NCBI RefSeq assembly: GCF_963678225.1
Contig: NZ_OY782764.1
Span: 1,803,001 to 1,867,000 of the forward strand
DNA length: 64,000 bases
DNA from: an uncultured Cohaesibacter sp.
GTDB taxonomy: Bacteria; Pseudomonadota; Alphaproteobacteria; Rhizobiales; Cohaesibacteraceae
Direction of reading: 5' to 3'
A program made the translations under genes and the position numbers. The notes below the pieces were generated by a model that ran no database searches, was not told where the DNA came from, and worked only from the letters and a program-made list of their open reading frames with translations. Below, one piece after another: positions 62,286 through 64,000 of the stretch (positions are counted from its first letter, which is position 1; each line of letters begins with the position of its first letter).

Positions 62286-64000
62286 ATGTTTGGACGCAAG
62301 AAAAAGAAATCTGATCTGGATTGGCAGCCGGGTGTTGACCCGGAGGCTTCCGATGCAGCTGCTGCTTCTTCCGCCGAAAATAAGACTGTCAAGAAAGCAG
62401 GAAAAAAGGCGCGTAAAAAGCAGGATGAGCCCGCCTCCTCCATCTTTCATTCCAATCCTCCGCCCTCCGATGTCTGGAGCGGCTTGGTGCATCCGCGCGC
62501 CATCTTGCGCTTCGTGCGGCAGCAGTTTCTGTTTATCTGCTCCATAGCGATACTGGTGGTTTTGGCCGGGCTCACCATTTTCATGATGCTGCCAGAGAAA
62601 TACTCTTCCACGGCGCTTATTCTGGTTGATCCGCGCCAGCCAAGGGTGACCAATTCCGATACCGGAATTTCCGGTATTGGCGGCGATGCCGCGGCGCTGA
62701 CCAGCTATGTGCAAATCATGAAAAGCGATGGCTTTCTGGCCAAAGTGGTTGAGGAACTCGGGGTCAAGGATGACCCTGACTATGCCAAAGCCCAGAGTGA
62801 AACCGCGCTGATCGGCATGTTCCGCAGCAACATCTCCGCCTATCGTCAAGGCGCGACCTACATCGTAGAAGTCAGCGCAGCATCTCTTGATAAGACACGC
62901 GCTGCCAAATATGCCAACGGAGTGGCTCAAGCCTTTGTGCGGGATCAGAAAGACTATCGCAGCAACGCCAATGAAGAAGCAGCCCAATGGCTGTCAGGGC
63001 GTTTGACCCTTCTGCATAGCAATCTCAAGAAATCGGAAGAAGCGGTCGTGGCTTATCGCGCTAAGAACGGGATCGTCGATGCCGGTGCGCAAGGCACGCT
63101 GGATAACCAGCAGTTGACCTCGCTGGTCTCTCAGCTAGGCACGGTCACGACTGAACTGGCCGACGTCAAGGCGCGCTATGATCAGGCGCGCAAGGATGGT
63201 GTTCCGGGCAGTGCCAGAGGCTCTCAGGCCGGCGAATTTGCCAATCTCGACCAGCTGATGCAGGAACAGAACCGCCTGCGTCGTGAAGCGGCCGAACTAA
63301 ACCAGACACTGGGCAGTCGTCATCCGCGTATTCTGGCCAACCGCGAACAGCAAACCATCATTGCAGGCCAGATCAGGCAGGAACAGGCCCGTCTGGTAGA
63401 ACGTGCCAAGCAGGATTACGAAACCACATTGGCCAAGAAGCAGGCGCTGGAAGGCCAGTTGGCCGATTTGCGACAACGCTCCATCATGCTCAACAAGGCC
63501 AAGGTCGAGCTGGATAATCTGGAGCGTGAAGCTGCAGCAAATCGCAATCTTTATGAGCAGTTTTTGGCCCGCTACAAGGTGACCGATGAGCAGGCGCAGT
63601 TCAATTTCAATGAAGCGCGCATTGTGTCCAGAGCACCGGTTCCAATCAAGTCTACCAAGCCTTCCATCAAGCTGGTCGGTGTGGCGCTTGTTATTCTTGG
63701 GCTTCTTTGCGGCTTCATAATTGCGCTGATCCGGGTCGCCTTTGCTGCCCCGGAATATAGAGGCTCTCGCAGTGAACAACGTGATGCGGACCGGTGGGAT
63801 GCGGGTGGTTTGGCGGTGGCGACGCAGGGGGCGATGCGTGGTACCTCGCCCTTGCAGGCATCTTCAGGGGCCTCGGCCCAGTTCGGATATGGCCAGTCAG
63901 GTTATGCCAGTGGCTATGTGCCGGCCGCGGCAGCTGCCACCTTTGCTGCAGGAGCGATGGCCAAAGCCAAGGATTCCTCAGAAGGGGCCGGTGCGTCAGA
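62286..64000 (+). CDS. Wzc/GumC-type polysaccharide chain-length/export protein (3'-truncated by the window)
   Basis: At least 571 codons; the reading frame is still open at the window end. A cytoplasmic N-terminus rich in Lys and Ala (about 1-75) precedes a first membrane helix (about 78-102, 'QQFLFICSIAILVVLAGLTIFMM') and a Wzz/GumC periplasmic domain (about 103-450). It includes 'EKYSSTALILVDPRQPRVTNSDTGISGIGGD', 'TSYVQIMKSDGFLAKVVEELG' and long coiled coils around 'EQNRLRREAAELNQTLGSRHPRILANREQQ'. A second helix ('LVGVALVILGLLCGFIIALI', about 462-482) leads to a low-complexity Ala/Gly/Ser linker. The tyrosine-kinase (BY-kinase) domain may follow beyond the window. AGGGA precedes the ATG by about 7 bases. 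Confidence 0.85.
   Translation, partial: MFGRKKKKSDLDWQPGVDPEASDAAAASSAENKTVKKAGKKARKKQDEPASSIFHSNPPPSDVWSGLVHPRAILRFVRQQFLFICSIAILVVLAGLTIFMMLPEKYSSTALILVDPRQPRVTNSDTGISGIGGDAAALTSYVQIMKSDGFLAKVVEELGVKDDPDYAKAQSETALIGMFRSNISAYRQGATYIVEVSAASLDKTRAAKYANGVAQAFVRDQKDYRSNANEEAAQWLSGRLTLLHSNLKKSEEAVVAYRAKNGIVDAGAQGTLDNQQLTSLVSQLGTVTTELADVKARYDQARKDGVPGSARGSQAGEFANLDQLMQEQNRLRREAAELNQTLGSRHPRILANREQQTIIAGQIRQEQARLVERAKQDYETTLAKKQALEGQLADLRQRSIMLNKAKVELDNLEREAAANRNLYEQFLARYKVTDEQAQFNFNEARIVSRAPVPIKSTKPSIKLVGVALVILGLLCGFIIALIRVAFAAPEYRGSRSEQRDADRWDAGGLAVATQGAMRGTSPLQASSGASAQFGYGQSGYASGYVPAAAAATFAAGAMAKAKDSSEGAGAS

Overview
The window is a 64 kb piece of an alphaproteobacterial chromosome, most likely Hyphomicrobiales (Rhizobiales). 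Evidence read from the sequence: an AccD without zinc-finger cysteines, a TsaE fused to an AmgK-like sugar kinase, AddAB instead of RecBCD, a DivL-type kinase with Tyr at the phospho-acceptor position, a DUF1127 gene followed by CCTCCTCCC-loop RNA hairpins, and a TIGR02300-type zinc-ribbon protein. TRAP transport and a cytoplasmic GH78 rhamnosidase suit a marine or plant-associated heterotroph; a Cohaesibacter-like genus is only a guess.

Layout. 0-1.7 kb: end of an FtsX-type ABC exporter, its ATPase, a TlpA-like thiol lipoprotein and a small cytochrome c. 1.8-12.5 kb: a carbohydrate locus. A leftward five-gene run (DapA-family aldolase, GntR/FCD regulator, GH78 alpha-L-rhamnosidase, FGGY kinase, FucI-like isomerase) diverges from a rightward dctPQM TRAP transporter. 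12.83-26.24 kb: an integrative island in the 3' end of tRNA-Ala(GGC), bounded by 26-bp direct repeats. It carries a tyrosine integrase, a serine resolvase, RNase HI, a GIY-YIG-like protein, a ParB-like protein, a complete type I restriction-modification system (hsdM, hsdS, a small unknown gene, hsdR, a YgjP-like metallopeptidase) and two unknown genes.

26.3-41.5 kb: housekeeping core, mostly rightward: TIGR02300 protein, aroA, a cobalamin-binding-like protein, cmk, rpsA, sppA, ihfB, a LapA-like protein, trpF-trpB-trpA, accD, folC, then DUF1127 with three cuckoo/CcsR-like hairpins. 41.2-55.8 kb: leftward genes ahcY, divL, tsaE-amgK, murU, addB, addA and trxA. They cover methyl-cycle detoxification, cell-cycle signalling, tRNA t6A, peptidoglycan recycling and double-strand break repair. 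56.2-64 kb: an SDR, a YdcF-like protein, then the start of a surface polysaccharide locus (flippase, GT4 glycosyltransferase, GINT1-like protein, Wzc/GumC-type chain-length protein cut by the window edge).

The points most worth following are the DUF1127/CCTCCTCCC RNA array, the island with its paired GGGTACG repeats near both ends and its unknown cargo, the sugar locus whose enzymes do not form a textbook pathway, and a perfect 20-bp palindrome upstream of ahcY. Gene starts were adjusted by ribosome-binding site, overlap and family N-termini. All family calls are by recognition; no database search was run.
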